DNA from: [Scytonema hofmanni] UTEX 2349
GTDB taxonomy: Bacteria; Cyanobacteriota; Cyanobacteriia; Cyanobacteriales; Nostocaceae
Assembly (NCBI RefSeq): GCF_000582685.1
Contig: NZ_KK073768.1
Span: 2,533,130-2,597,129 of the forward strand
Direction: 5' to 3'
Length of the DNA: 64,000 nucleotides
The notes beneath the pieces are model-generated. The model searched no databases. It worked only from the letters and a program-made list of their open reading frames with translations, and was not told the origin of the DNA. Made by a program: the position numbers and the translations under genes. Shown here piece after piece: positions 41,624-51,319 of this stretch. Positions within the stretch are counted from its first letter, which is position 1; each line of letters opens with the position of its first letter.

Positions 41624-42766
41624 ATGAAAGTTATCGTCTCTGTTTTTGGGCGTTTTCATGCCTTTAACTTAGCCCAACAATTGGAAAAAAGAGGTTATTT
41701 ACATAGTTTAATCTCTACCTATCCAAATTTTGCCATTACTAAGTTTGGTATTGATAGACAGTTTATTCATTCTATATGGCATTTGGAAGCTCTATCTCGC
41801 AGCTGGTATAGATTACCAGTTTGGCTAAGAGGCGATCGCAACCTACAACTATGGTTTGTAGAGCAATTTGACCGCTCAGTAGCAAATAGCTTATCATCTG
41901 GGTTTGATTTATTTGTAGGTTGGTCAGGATATAATTTTTGGTCTCTGCATAAGGCTAAAGAACTAGGTGCTAAAACAGTAATCGAGCGCGGTAGTAGTCA
42001 TATGCATTATCAAACAGAAATTCTCAAAGAAGAACATGAAAAATGGGGAATAAAATTTACTGAAACTCATCTTGGAGTATACGAAAGAGAAATAAAATCT
42101 TATGATGTTGCTGACCGAATTGCTATTCCCAGCCTGTTTGTCAAGCGTACTTTTTTAGAACAAGGAATACCAGAAAATAAACTAATTCATGTTCCCTATG
42201 GAACTTCTCTAGCAGAGTTTTATCCAGTTTCCAAAGAAGATAATATTTTTCGGGTTATACACTGCGGGGCGCTTTCACTGCGTAAAGGTGTACAGTATTT
42301 ATTGCAAGCCTTTTATGAGTTAAACTTACCCGAAGCTGAGTTATGGCTTGTGGGTCCAATAGCTCCAGAAATAGAACCTTTTTTAGTCAAATATCAAAGC
42401 GATCGCATTATCTACAAAGGTAAGCAACCTCAAAATCAACTGCGATGGTTCTACTCCCAATGTTCAGTATTTTGTCTAGCATCAATTGAAGAAGGTTTGG
42501 CAATGGTTCAACCCCAAGCAATGGCGTGTGGTTTACCTATAATTCATACCACTAATACAGGTGGGGAGGATATTGTTAGGGATGGAATTGATGGTTTTTG
42601 CGTACCAATTAGGGATGTAGAAACTTTGAAAGAAAAAGTACTTTTCTTCTACGAAAACCCAGATAAGCGAGAGCAGATGGCAAGAAATGCCTTAGAACAA
42701 GCACGTAAGTCTCTGTCTTGGGATGAGTATGGTGAAAAGATAGTTAATTCTTATCTAGTTCTGTGA
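41624..42766 (+). CDS. Glycosyltransferase family 4
   Basis: A GT-B transferase of 380 residues. It opens VIVSVFGRFHAFNLAQQLEK, has DLFVGWSGYNFW and VIERGSSHMHYQ on the acceptor side, and VIHCGALSLRKGVQYLLQAF with LASIEEGLAMVQPQAMACG on the donor side. The second Glu of E-x7-E is replaced by Gln, a variant found in some GT4 enzymes. It starts 19 bases after the methyltransferase stop. Confidence 0.88.
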   Translation: MKVIVSVFGRFHAFNLAQQLEKRGYLHSLISTYPNFAITKFGIDRQFIHSIWHLEALSRSWYRLPVWLRGDRNLQLWFVEQFDRSVANSLSSGFDLFVGWSGYNFWSLHKAKELGAKTVIERGSSHMHYQTEILKEEHEKWGIKFTETHLGVYEREIKSYDVADRIAIPSLFVKRTFLEQGIPENKLIHVPYGTSLAEFYPVSKEDNIFRVIHCGALSLRKGVQYLLQAFYELNLPEAELWLVGPIAPEIEPFLVKYQSDRIIYKGKQPQNQLRWFYSQCSVFCLASIEEGLAMVQPQAMACGLPIIHTTNTGGEDIVRDGIDGFCVPIRDVETLKEKVLFFYENPDKREQMARNALEQARKSLSWDEYGEKIVNSYLVL

Positions 42767-42802
42767 ATGAAGAATTTACTAATTTTAAAATAAGGTATAA
42801 AA

Positions 42803-43975
42803 ATGGGTAAAAAAATTATCGGAATGATAATCTATGCTAATCCTGACCACTATCCTCCAACAGTTAACGCTATTCATTTATTATCAGAACACTTTGATGT
42901 GGTTTTGATCGGTCGTAATCAAGAACTTCCCGATCGCGAATATCCTTCTAATGTTAAAATCTACCGACTGGGAAAATATACAACAGTACGAGAACGAGAG
43001 CAAGCATCAGCAAAAGCTAAATTTTGGGAATATATTAATTTTATTGGTCAAGCACGCCATCTTTTAAAAGACGTATCTCTTATCTATGCTTATGATACTT
43101 TTGCCTACACTATAGCTTATCTTTGCCAAATATCCCTTCCTCAAAGAGTTCCCCTAGTATACCAAAGCCATGAAACTAGCGAACACCTGGCTCCTTTATC
43201 TTCTTTATCTGGATGGACTCACAGAGCAGAACGAATCTGGATAAATAAAGCTGTGGTTATTGTATTTCCTGATAAAGATAGGGCAGTATTTTGTCAGAAA
43301 GTAACTAATCTTAAAAAAGAGCCAATAATTGTTCCTAACTTTCCGTTAAAAAGTGTTTTCAACCTTCCACAAAATTGGGTTATGGTAATCAAGAAGCGCT
43401 GGGAGTTTATCACGTTATTCTACAGAGGATCGATTTCAGATGCCAGTGCTATGCAGGAAATTGTAACTGCTGCTTCACTGTTAAACAAAAATGTAAATAT
43501 TAAATTTGTTGGTTTTCTTAACACTGATAATGCTAAAAAACTTGCGAATTGGGTGGAACATCTGAAGATGTCAAACCATTTTTCTTATTTAGGAACCATA
43601 CCTTATAAAGATTTACAAGCTCCTACATTGTTAGCAACAATAGGTTTTGCCCTCTATAAAAATATTAGCTTTGATCGCGTAGCTTGCGTCACAGCTTGCA
43701 ACAAAATATATGAGTATGCGGCTTGTGGAGTCCCAGTGATTGTTAGTAATTTTCCAAATTACCAAGAATATCTTGCTAATGAGAGTTGGGTTCGTTTTGC
43801 AGATCCAGACGATGCTCAATCTATTGCATCTGCTGTTCAGGATATTTTGAGTGACTTTAGCAAATACAAAGAAATGTGTTTAGCCGCTCGACAGGCTTTT
43901 GAAGAAAGGTATAATTATGAATCTGCTTTTTCTCCTCTATTGGGAAAAATTAAAGACTTAGTTAATTCCAGATAG
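42803..43975 (+). CDS. Glycosyltransferase (GT4-like)
   Basis: A 390-residue GT-B protein. It has MIIYANPDHYPPTVNAIHLL at the start, LIYAYDTFAYT, VYQSHETSEH, and a donor half with LFYRGSISDASAMQEIV, NKIYEYAACGVPVIVSNFP and SDFSKYKEMCLAARQAF. The E-x7-E motif is not evident, so the exact family is uncertain. It follows the preceding transferase gene by 36 bases with an AAGG signal. Confidence 0.82.
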   Translation: MGKKIIGMIIYANPDHYPPTVNAIHLLSEHFDVVLIGRNQELPDREYPSNVKIYRLGKYTTVREREQASAKAKFWEYINFIGQARHLLKDVSLIYAYDTFAYTIAYLCQISLPQRVPLVYQSHETSEHLAPLSSLSGWTHRAERIWINKAVVIVFPDKDRAVFCQKVTNLKKEPIIVPNFPLKSVFNLPQNWVMVIKKRWEFITLFYRGSISDASAMQEIVTAASLLNKNVNIKFVGFLNTDNAKKLANWVEHLKMSNHFSYLGTIPYKDLQAPTLLATIGFALYKNISFDRVACVTACNKIYEYAACGVPVIVSNFPNYQEYLANESWVRFADPDDAQSIASAVQDILSDFSKYKEMCLAARQAFEERYNYESAFSPLLGKIKDLVNSR

Positions 43976-43999
43976 AAAAATTTTAGGTTATTAAACACT

Positions 44000-45490
44000 G
44001 TGTATAATTATTATGACGAAACTGAAAGTAATAATCAGTCGCTAAATTACGAACAAATTGCTCTTATTAAAGCGAAAATAAAACAAGAACGTTATTTTAG
44101 AAGATTACGCCTATTTCTCATCTTTATTTTAATTGCAGCTAGTATTTATCTGTTCGAGCATCGTCCAGAACAAATCTCTATCGATAAAGCACTTATCGCA
44201 TTGTCGATAATTTGGGTAGGTTTTTTGCCAAGTATACAGTACTTATCAGACCGCAAACGACCACCAATACCTTTTTTTCCACTAGTGGGTATTTTTTACG
44301 TCACTAGCTTTGGTTTACCTATCTTTTCTAAAGAACTAGAATTTGCTGTTATACAGCGCTTCTCTTTGGCAAATGTCACTAATGAAGCTTTAATTTTAGT
44401 ATTTCTAGGTTTAGTTGGGATGAATATTTCCTATTATGTTTTTAAATCCTCTTTCTGGCAGAAAACCTCTCCCATTCAGCTATCAGGAGTATATTCACAA
44501 AATAAACTATTAACTATTGTCTGGCAACTACTTCTGTTACACTTAGCTGGTTTATTTATTCCATTCTTGAGAACAATTTCCGTTTTAAACCAGTTATTAG
44601 AGCCAATTGGATATTTAGCTTTTGGGATACTTTATATTCTTTGGTCGCGTAGCCGACTACCATCTGTTCAAACATGGGCATTTTTAGGTGTATGTCTGCC
44701 AATAGAACTAATTTATCGTCTTGCGACTGGCGCTTTAGCTCAAATTATGACCCTAGGTCTATTCATGACTATAGTTATTTGGTATGAGCGTAAACGCTTT
44801 CCAGTTGGATTGATTAGTCTTTCAATTCTATTTTATATAATTTTCAATCCAGTCAAATACGAATTTCGTGCTTTAACATGGGGTGGAGCATATTCTAACT
44901 CGAATCCTATTGAAAAGGTTCAATTATTCACAGAACTTGTTATTAAGCAATACTCTAACCTTGATGCTGAATACAAAAAAAAAGACCCCCAGAAAGTTTC
45001 CGCTACAGAGCGATCGGCACATATTCTCTTATTTTCAAATATAGTTGATGACACACCAACTATAGTCCCTTATTGGGGTGGCACAACTTACTCAAATTTA
45101 TTGACGACTTATATTCCTCGTGCGTTGTGGACTGATAAACCTACAGAACAGATAGCAAATGAGTTTGGTAGACGTTATAAGTATCTAGGAAATAACGACT
45201 ATACTACCGCATGGAACCTTCCCTGGATTGTAGAAATGTATGCCAACTTTGGCTCTTTAGGTGTGCTGATAGGAATGCCACTAGTAGGATTGCTTCTAGC
45301 CTTTCTTGATCAAAAACTTAATGCTTCTAGAATGAATTCACTAGAAGTAGTGATCGGAGCTACAATCTTATTTCCTCTAATTTACCAAGAGTCTAATTTT
45401 TCTCTGATGATTGGAGCAGCAGTTAATATTTCTTTTGGTTTATATTTAATGTTTAGATTGTTATTGGGAGGTAAGTCTAAACATTTATGA
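44000..45490 (+). CDS. wzy: O-antigen / polysaccharide polymerase (Wzy-like)
   Basis: An integral membrane protein of 496 residues with about ten helices and a large periplasmic loop. The loop contains YWGGTTYSNLLTTYIPRALW followed by TDKPTEQIANEFGRRY, typical of oligosaccharide repeat-unit polymerases. It would join lipid-linked repeats in the periplasm, with chain length set by a Wzc/Wzz protein such as that at 6907. The start is GTG at 44000; the Shine-Dalgarno is weak. No Wzx flippase is in the window. Confidence 0.8.
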   Translation: MYNYYDETESNNQSLNYEQIALIKAKIKQERYFRRLRLFLIFILIAASIYLFEHRPEQISIDKALIALSIIWVGFLPSIQYLSDRKRPPIPFFPLVGIFYVTSFGLPIFSKELEFAVIQRFSLANVTNEALILVFLGLVGMNISYYVFKSSFWQKTSPIQLSGVYSQNKLLTIVWQLLLLHLAGLFIPFLRTISVLNQLLEPIGYLAFGILYILWSRSRLPSVQTWAFLGVCLPIELIYRLATGALAQIMTLGLFMTIVIWYERKRFPVGLISLSILFYIIFNPVKYEFRALTWGGAYSNSNPIEKVQLFTELVIKQYSNLDAEYKKKDPQKVSATERSAHILLFSNIVDDTPTIVPYWGGTTYSNLLTTYIPRALWTDKPTEQIANEFGRRYKYLGNNDYTTAWNLPWIVEMYANFGSLGVLIGMPLVGLLLAFLDQKLNASRMNSLEVVIGATILFPLIYQESNFSLMIGAAVNISFGLYLMFRLLLGGKSKHL

Positions 45491-45647
45491 AGTTGAAATT
45501 ATGTTAATTTTGGCTGATAGGGTATAATTTATTGAATGTCATTGTTTGGTATATTTTTAACTTTTATGGATTGTAAGTTAAATAATTTATGTATGAATTC
45601 ATATGCTAACTGTGTGTTTTGATTTTTCAATATGGAGAGATTAATAG

Positions 45648-46601
45648 GTGTTTAAGTTAGATTTTCTAAACACAAATACTAGTCAAATAGTTAATGACCT
45701 GAAAAGTAAAGGATATTTCGTTTTTGAAGGAGCATTGGAAGAACAGTATATTGATCGATTACTTCAAGAAATAGATTTTAATTATATTTTAGTAAATAAT
45801 AATGATGTTGGTGTAGTTATTGCCCAAAACATCAAATTTTTAACTCACTGTTTAGCTAGTTCTAAAAAAACATATGATATCATTACATCAAGAAAAATTT
45901 TAGATATTTGCAAGGAATATTTTGATGATAACTATAAATTAACAAATCATCGAGTTTATCAAGTTAATCAAAAAGCTCACATGCCTTGGCATACAGACAA
46001 TAACTTGCAGAGTGGTAAGCAATTAGTTGCCAAGCATAATATGCCGGGTCTATTATTTTTATTTTATTTTTCCGATGTGACAACGAATGCATTTCAATAT
46101 CTTAATAATTCTCACAAATGGTCTAGTAAATATGACCATGAAATTTACTTAAGTGATGCTTTTATCGAAAAAAATTATAAAAAAGATGTACTTTCATTCC
46201 CCATGAAAAAGGGAAGCTTGATAATTTGTGATATCCACGGTATTCATCGGGCTGAACCTTTTCAGGATGATAATTACAACAGAACTACTTTACTTTTTCA
46301 AGTAGATCAAGTTGGTAGTGAATATGTAGGACATGGTGAAAAAAATCTAGTTAATACTGAATATCTTGATAATTTAACTCCAGAGGTAATGGACTATCTC
46401 GGATTTGGTTTTCCAAGAACTTATCCGGCTTTCCCTAACTCTTCAGTTGCTACTTTGAAACCTCAAGATATTTTAGCACTACAAAAGAGGTTATTACCTC
46501 AAACAATAGAAGCTTTTTTCAAATATCTAGTAAATTCTTTATTACCTGCTCAAGTAATTATTAATGCAAAGCGAATTTTATGGTATCTCAAATCAAAATA
46601 A
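45648..46601 (+). CDS. PhyH-type Fe(II)/2-oxoglutarate dioxygenase-like protein
   Basis: A 317-residue protein of the phytanoyl-CoA dioxygenase type. It opens VNDLKSKGYFVFEGALEEQY. The iron ligands are likely the HTD of MPWHTDNN and the distal His in CDIHGIHRAEPF, with an Arg shortly after (YNRTTLLFQ) for 2-oxoglutarate. The start is GTG at 45648 with GGAGAGA at 45634-45640. Composition is more AT-rich than the surroundings. It may hydroxylate a sugar or lipid in this locus; the substrate is unknown. Confidence 0.75.
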   Translation: MFKLDFLNTNTSQIVNDLKSKGYFVFEGALEEQYIDRLLQEIDFNYILVNNNDVGVVIAQNIKFLTHCLASSKKTYDIITSRKILDICKEYFDDNYKLTNHRVYQVNQKAHMPWHTDNNLQSGKQLVAKHNMPGLLFLFYFSDVTTNAFQYLNNSHKWSSKYDHEIYLSDAFIEKNYKKDVLSFPMKKGSLIICDIHGIHRAEPFQDDNYNRTTLLFQVDQVGSEYVGHGEKNLVNTEYLDNLTPEVMDYLGFGFPRTYPAFPNSSVATLKPQDILALQKRLLPQTIEAFFKYLVNSLLPAQVIINAKRILWYLKSK

Positions 46602-46630
46602 TTATAAATAAGCCAGACTCATAGCAATAA

Positions 46631-47776
46631 ATGAAAATTTTATTGATAGGTAATTATCAGCCAGATGCCATACAAAGCATGGATAGGTTTGCTTCTATGC
46701 TGGAAATTTATTTAACTAAATTTGGTCATCAAGTGCGTATTATTCGTCCAATACCGTATTTTGGGAGACTTGGTTTATCTTCGGAGTTATTAAAAAAATG
46801 GTTAGGCTATATTGATAAATTAATTCTCTTTCCATCACAATTGCGTCAAGCATTATCTTGGGCAGACGTAGTTCATATATGCGATCAAGGGAATGCACTT
46901 TACATAAAATATTTGAGAAACGTACCTCATGTTGTAACTTGTCATGATTTATTAGCCGTTCGTTCTGGTTTGGGAGAGTTTCCTCAATATAAAACTGGAT
47001 GGACTGGGAAACAATTGCAGCAAATGATGATGAAGGGGCTAAATCAAGCTGAAAAAGTTGTGTGCGTTTCCGAACAAACTAGAAGCGATGTATTACGTCT
47101 TAGTTCTCTTTCTAAAAGTGCTGTATCTTGTATTCCTATGGGGTTAAACTATCCCTATACCCCAATGACAACTATAGAAGCTAAGGAACGTTTAGAAGTT
47201 TTAGGAGTTCCTCAAAATTGCCAATTTATTCTTCATGTTGGGGGAAATTTTTGGTACAAAAATCGTTTGGGAGTTTTAGAAATTTTTTATCAGTTAATGC
47301 TGAAACTAAAACAGCCCAATTTTTATTTAGTCATGGCTGGTAAACCCATAACAGCGGAAATGTGGCAGTTTATTAACATGCATAATATGACTCAAAAAGT
47401 TATAGAGTTAGTGAATGTTGATAATGAAAATTTACGATCGCTATATTCTTCTGCTACTGCCTTACTATTTCCTTCCCTTTATGAAGGGTTTGGCTGGCCA
47501 ATTATAGAAGCTCAAGCTTGTGGTTGTCCCGTGTTTACATCAAACCGTCCTCCGATGAATGATTTAGGAGGAGAAGCAGCTATATATATAGAACCGGATA
47601 AACCTGAAAAAGCCGCAGAAAAAATTATTGACTATTTTCCTATATTAGAAGAATATAAAGTAAAAGGATTTGTTAATTGCCAAAGATTTCAAGTTGAAAC
47701 AATGATTAGTCAATATATTGAAATTTATCAGCAAGTCATTGGCGAAAAATCTTTGAATCAAGTTAAAATTATGTGA
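46631..47776 (+). CDS. Glycosyltransferase family 4
   Basis: A GT-B transferase of 381 residues. It has ILLIGNYQPDAIQSMDRFA, the acceptor-side VVTCHDLLAVRSG, VVCVSEQTRSD, FILHVGGNFWYKNRLGVLEI, and the E-x7-E site LYEGFGWPIIEAQACGCPV. It starts 30 bases after the dioxygenase stop and is probably part of the same transcript. Confidence 0.9.
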   Translation: MKILLIGNYQPDAIQSMDRFASMLEIYLTKFGHQVRIIRPIPYFGRLGLSSELLKKWLGYIDKLILFPSQLRQALSWADVVHICDQGNALYIKYLRNVPHVVTCHDLLAVRSGLGEFPQYKTGWTGKQLQQMMMKGLNQAEKVVCVSEQTRSDVLRLSSLSKSAVSCIPMGLNYPYTPMTTIEAKERLEVLGVPQNCQFILHVGGNFWYKNRLGVLEIFYQLMLKLKQPNFYLVMAGKPITAEMWQFINMHNMTQKVIELVNVDNENLRSLYSSATALLFPSLYEGFGWPIIEAQACGCPVFTSNRPPMNDLGGEAAIYIEPDKPEKAAEKIIDYFPILEEYKVKGFVNCQRFQVETMISQYIEIYQQVIGEKSLNQVKIM

Positions 47777-47785
47777 ATATCTCGT

Positions 47786-48991
47786 ATGATGAAGATAAAT
47801 GTTGACTCCGATTATTTGTTAAATCAGGATAGAAACATCAAAAATAATCGCAAATATAAAAAATATAAGCATTTACACATCTGGTTTCCTAATATTTTTG
47901 AATTTAAAGGTGGTGTACAGGTCTATTCAGCTTTCTTGCTCGAAGCGTTACAAAGTTTGTATCCTCATACAGAATATGATGTTTTTCTCAAACACGATAC
48001 TCGCTGCTTATCAAATGTCTCTTCTATAAATAACACCCGATTTCACTTTGCAGGTAAGTGGTATATAAAGTTAAGGACGCTTGCCTTTGCTACTCAAATT
48101 TTCAAATGTGGTATTTGGCAAACCCCTAATCTGATTATCACTTCTCATTTGAATTTTACGGTCGTTGCCTATTTACTAAAACGCTTCAAAGGTATACCTT
48201 ATTGGACTGTTGCTCACGGTGTTGATGCTTGGAATATTACAAATCCTACCCTCAAAACTGCTTTATTTCATGCCGATCGCATTCTAGCAGTGAGTAATTA
48301 CACACGCGATCGCCTGCTGAAAGAACAGAACTTAGATCCTAGTAAAATCTCGATTTTACCTAATACATTTGATGGCAGTAGCTTCAAAATTGCAGATAAA
48401 CCGAAATATTTATTAGAGCGATACGGACTAAAACCTGAACAGCCAATTATTTTAACCGTGGCTAGATTAGCAAGTGCTGATGGCTACAAAGGTTATGATA
48501 AAATTATTCAAGCTTTACCTAAAATTAGGCGTCAGCTTCCAGATGTTCATTACATAATAGTTGGCAAAGGCGATGATCGCCCCCGAATTGAGCAACTAAT
48601 TACTCAACTGGGTTTGGAAGATTGCGTTACTTTAGCAGGATTTATACCTGACAATGAACTTTGTGACTACTACAATCTTTGTAATGTCTTTGCCATGCCC
48701 AGTAAAGGGGAAGGCTTTGGGATTGTATATTTAGAAGCATTAGCCTGTGGCAAACCGGTGCTGGGAGGCAATCAAGATGGAGCAATTGATGCTCTTTGCG
48801 GGGGAGAATTAGGTGTTTTAGTCAACCCGGATGATGTGGAAGCGATCGCTCAATCTTTGATCCAAATTTTAAAAGGCACTTATCCCCATCCCATCTTGTA
48901 TCAGCCTGAAATTCTTCGGCGGAAAGTAATAGATACCTTCGGTTTTGAAAAGTTCAAACAAACCCTAGCTAGCTTAATGAATTCCAGGTGA
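47786..48991 (+). CDS. Glycosyltransferase family 4
   Basis: A GT-B transferase of 401 residues. Motifs are HIWFPNIFEFKGGVQVYSAF, YWTVAHGVDAW, RILAVSNYTRDRLL, ILTVARLASADGYKGYDKI and the E-x7-E site GEGFGIVYLEALACGKPV. Two adjacent ATGs (47786 and 47789) could serve as start. The stop overlaps the GTG start of the next transferase gene (GTGA). Confidence 0.9.
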   Translation: MMKINVDSDYLLNQDRNIKNNRKYKKYKHLHIWFPNIFEFKGGVQVYSAFLLEALQSLYPHTEYDVFLKHDTRCLSNVSSINNTRFHFAGKWYIKLRTLAFATQIFKCGIWQTPNLIITSHLNFTVVAYLLKRFKGIPYWTVAHGVDAWNITNPTLKTALFHADRILAVSNYTRDRLLKEQNLDPSKISILPNTFDGSSFKIADKPKYLLERYGLKPEQPIILTVARLASADGYKGYDKIIQALPKIRRQLPDVHYIIVGKGDDRPRIEQLITQLGLEDCVTLAGFIPDNELCDYYNLCNVFAMPSKGEGFGIVYLEALACGKPVLGGNQDGAIDALCGGELGVLVNPDDVEAIAQSLIQILKGTYPHPILYQPEILRRKVIDTFGFEKFKQTLASLMNSR

Positions 48992-50178
48992 AAATTTTAC
49001 ATGTTATCCCTTCAGTTAGTCCAACTTTAGGGGGACCAACCGAAGTAGTTTTGAATTTAGTTAAAGCTTTGCGTGAATGTGGTGTTGACACTGAAATTGC
49101 CACGACTAATGATAATGGTTCAGATAAATTAGTGTTAGATGTACCCCTCAATGAACGTGTCGAATATCAGCAAGTTCCTGTATGGTTTCTGCCCCGATAT
49201 TCTCATCGAATGAAGGAATTTATTTTCTCGGAAGCACTGACTCGTTGGCTTTGGCAGCATATCAAAGATTACGACTTATTGGATATTCACTATCTATTTT
49301 CCTATGGTTCTAGCTGTGCCGGGACAATTGCGAGATGGCAAGGTATTCCCTACACAATCCGAACGATGGGACAATTAGAGCCTTGGGCTTTAGCCCAAAG
49401 TCGTCTCAAAAAACAAATATATACACTTTTGATTGAGCGACATAATTTGAATCGTGCTGCTGCTATACATTCCACGTCAGCTAGTGAAGCCGAAGATGTC
49501 CGCAAATTTGGCATTAAGACTCCTACGATTACCTTACCTTTAGGAGTGAATCAGCCAATTTATTTACCAGAAGCTAAACAGAAGCTTCACTATGTTTATG
49601 GAATTGGGAGTGAGATACCGGTGGTGCTGTTTCTCTCTCGTCTCCATTACAAAAAGCGTCCCGATTTGCTGGTGCGATCGCTTAAACAACTCGCTGCTCA
49701 AAATGACAATTTCCATCTAATTTTAGCTGGTGCAGGAGAGCCAGACTATGTTGATGATCTGAAAAATTTAATAGCAAACTGCGGTTTAACTTCTCAAACT
49801 TCATTTGCTGGTTTCGTCACAGGAGAGGATAAACAATTGCTCCTCCAAGGGTCTGATATTTTTGTTTTGCCATCCTTTTCCGAAAACTTTGGTATTGCAG
49901 TCGCAGAAGCTATGGCAGTGGGATTGCCAGTAATCGTCACTCCTGGTGTGCAAATAGCTCCAGAAATTGCTTTATCGAAAGCTGGACTAATTGTGGAGGG
50001 AGAAGAGGATACTTTAGCTTTGGCGATCGCTCAATTACTCAAATCTCCACTCCTTAGACAACAGTTAGGTGAAAATGGTCAACATCTGGTGAATAGCCGA
50101 TATTCTTGGAGTGCGATCGCTCAAAATTTAAGCACCGCTTATCAAGCTATCCTTGAGCAAAAGTCAATTCACAAATAA
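48988..50178 (+). CDS. Glycosyltransferase family 4
   Basis: A GT-B transferase of 396 residues. It has ILHVIPSVSPTLGGPTEVVL, YTIRTMGQLEPWALAQSRLK, VLFLSRLHYKKRPDLLVRSL and the E-x7-E site FSENFGIAVAEAMAVGLPV. The start is GTG at 48988, fused with the previous stop, so translation is coupled. It is the last transferase of the locus in this window. Confidence 0.9.
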   Translation: MKILHVIPSVSPTLGGPTEVVLNLVKALRECGVDTEIATTNDNGSDKLVLDVPLNERVEYQQVPVWFLPRYSHRMKEFIFSEALTRWLWQHIKDYDLLDIHYLFSYGSSCAGTIARWQGIPYTIRTMGQLEPWALAQSRLKKQIYTLLIERHNLNRAAAIHSTSASEAEDVRKFGIKTPTITLPLGVNQPIYLPEAKQKLHYVYGIGSEIPVVLFLSRLHYKKRPDLLVRSLKQLAAQNDNFHLILAGAGEPDYVDDLKNLIANCGLTSQTSFAGFVTGEDKQLLLQGSDIFVLPSFSENFGIAVAEAMAVGLPVIVTPGVQIAPEIALSKAGLIVEGEEDTLALAIAQLLKSPLLRQQLGENGQHLVNSRYSWSAIAQNLSTAYQAILEQKSIHK

Positions 50179-50270
50179 GCAGAAAATTTATGGATGATTG
50201 TTGAATAAAATATGAATTGGAAGCACATTATCATAGAAGAAATGGATACCTTTAGCGATCGCCTCTGACC

Positions 50271-50529
50271 ATGACATCTTTGCAAGTTCAGCCGCGAAAT
50301 ACCATACCCCCTATAACCATGGATGGGTAAAAAAGCAGAGTTTGAGGGTTATTGGTTACGCTGGTGGGATAAATCTGGAAATTTATTACTTTGGGGAAGT
50401 GAGTTAGTTGAACAAGAACGTCAACGGACAGAACAAGAACGTCAACGGGCTGAACAAGCCGAACAAAAAGCTGTTAGATTAGCTGAAAGACTTCGGGCTA
50501 TGGGGATTGATCCGGAAGAAATTTCGTAA
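50271..50529 (+). pseudogene. Uma2-family (DUF820) nuclease gene with large internal deletion
   Basis: ATG 50271 opens MTSLQVQPRNTIPP, a usual Uma2 N-terminus, and stops after 19 codons. A second frame (50323-50529) encodes the usual Uma2 C-terminus: EGYWLRWWDKSGNLLLWGSE followed by Glu/Gln/Arg-rich repeats and RLRAMGIDPEEI. The whole catalytic PD-(D/E)XK core, about 150 residues, is missing. It is a decayed gene; expression of the 68-residue coiled-coil piece cannot be excluded. Confidence 0.75.
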
Positions 50530-50582
50530 ACTTAAGGTCTTTATTCTGGGCACAAACCAGCTACACGAAAATTAAAGCCTTG

Positions 50583-50702
50583 GCGAATATAATTCGCGGC
50601 TACACAAACAAAACCCACCTCCGTGGGTTGGAAAGCCAAGATGTTTGTATTAGTCCGCGCACCATCCGGACAATGCCAGTGTAGTAGCGAATTATATTCG
50701 CC
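50583..50702. repeat. 120-bp inverted-repeat element
   Basis: Ends GGCGAATATAATTCGC and GCGAATTATATTCGCC pair, followed inward by GGCTACAC/GTGTAG and a core hairpin AACCCACC/GTGGGTT. This is a known type of cyanobacterial interspersed palindrome. It has no coding capacity and lies between the Uma2 remnant and the YdcF gene. Confidence 0.85.
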
Positions 50703-50728
50703 CAAAACTTTTCTTTCCATCCTCTTAG

Positions 50729-51304
50729 ATGAAAGGATTTTATTTACTGACCAAGAAATATTGGATATTTGCTCTTCTAGGTTTTATCCTTGTTTTACTG
50801 AGTATCATTCCAATTCGATTAGCGATCGCCTCCTACCAAGCTCCCCAACCCCAAGCTTTCTTTATCTTAGGTGGTGGATCGGAGCGGGAAAGTTTGACTG
50901 CGGATCTAGCACGGTGGTATCCATCCCTAGATATCTGGATATCTTCTGGTTCAAGCCCAAACGAGATACACAAAACTTTTCAAACCGCAGGTATATCTCT
51001 GACACGCGTGCATATTGATTGTCGTGCTGTTGATACAGTCACTAACTTTACCTCTCTAGTGAATGACTTCAAACAACACAATATACAACACTTGTTTCTA
51101 ATTACTTCCAGCTTTCATATGCCCAGAGCAGAGGCGATCGCCACCATCATTCTTGGTAGCCAAGGTATAACATTTACTGCTGTCTCTGCTCCATCGATCA
51201 ATGCACCAGAACCCCGAACTCACATCCTACGTGATTGTATTCGCTCTTTGGTCTGGCTTTTTACAGGCTATACCGGAGCCGAACTGAAAAACACTTTTAA
51301 TTAG
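50729..51304 (+). CDS. YdcF family (DUF218) membrane-anchored protein
   Basis: A 191-residue protein with one N-terminal membrane helix (WIFALLGFILVLLSIIPIRL) and a DUF218 domain. Family motifs are FFILGGGSERE, DIWISSGSSPNE, VDTVTNFTSLV and FLITSSFHMPRAEAIA. Members are linked to envelope and polysaccharide metabolism (for example SanA, ElyC) without a firmly known reaction. It lies just upstream of the carbamoyltransferase gene with a 15-base gap, so the two are likely co-transcribed. Confidence 0.85.
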   Translation: MKGFYLLTKKYWIFALLGFILVLLSIIPIRLAIASYQAPQPQAFFILGGGSERESLTADLARWYPSLDIWISSGSSPNEIHKTFQTAGISLTRVHIDCRAVDTVTNFTSLVNDFKQHNIQHLFLITSSFHMPRAEAIATIILGSQGITFTAVSAPSINAPEPRTHILRDCIRSLVWLFTGYTGAELKNTFN

Positions 51305-51319
51305 TACATTAAAACCAAC

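Noticed and set aside
50623..51018. 131-codon frame overlapping the YdcF gene
   Set aside because: It runs through the palindromic element and then out of frame with a well-supported YdcF coding region.
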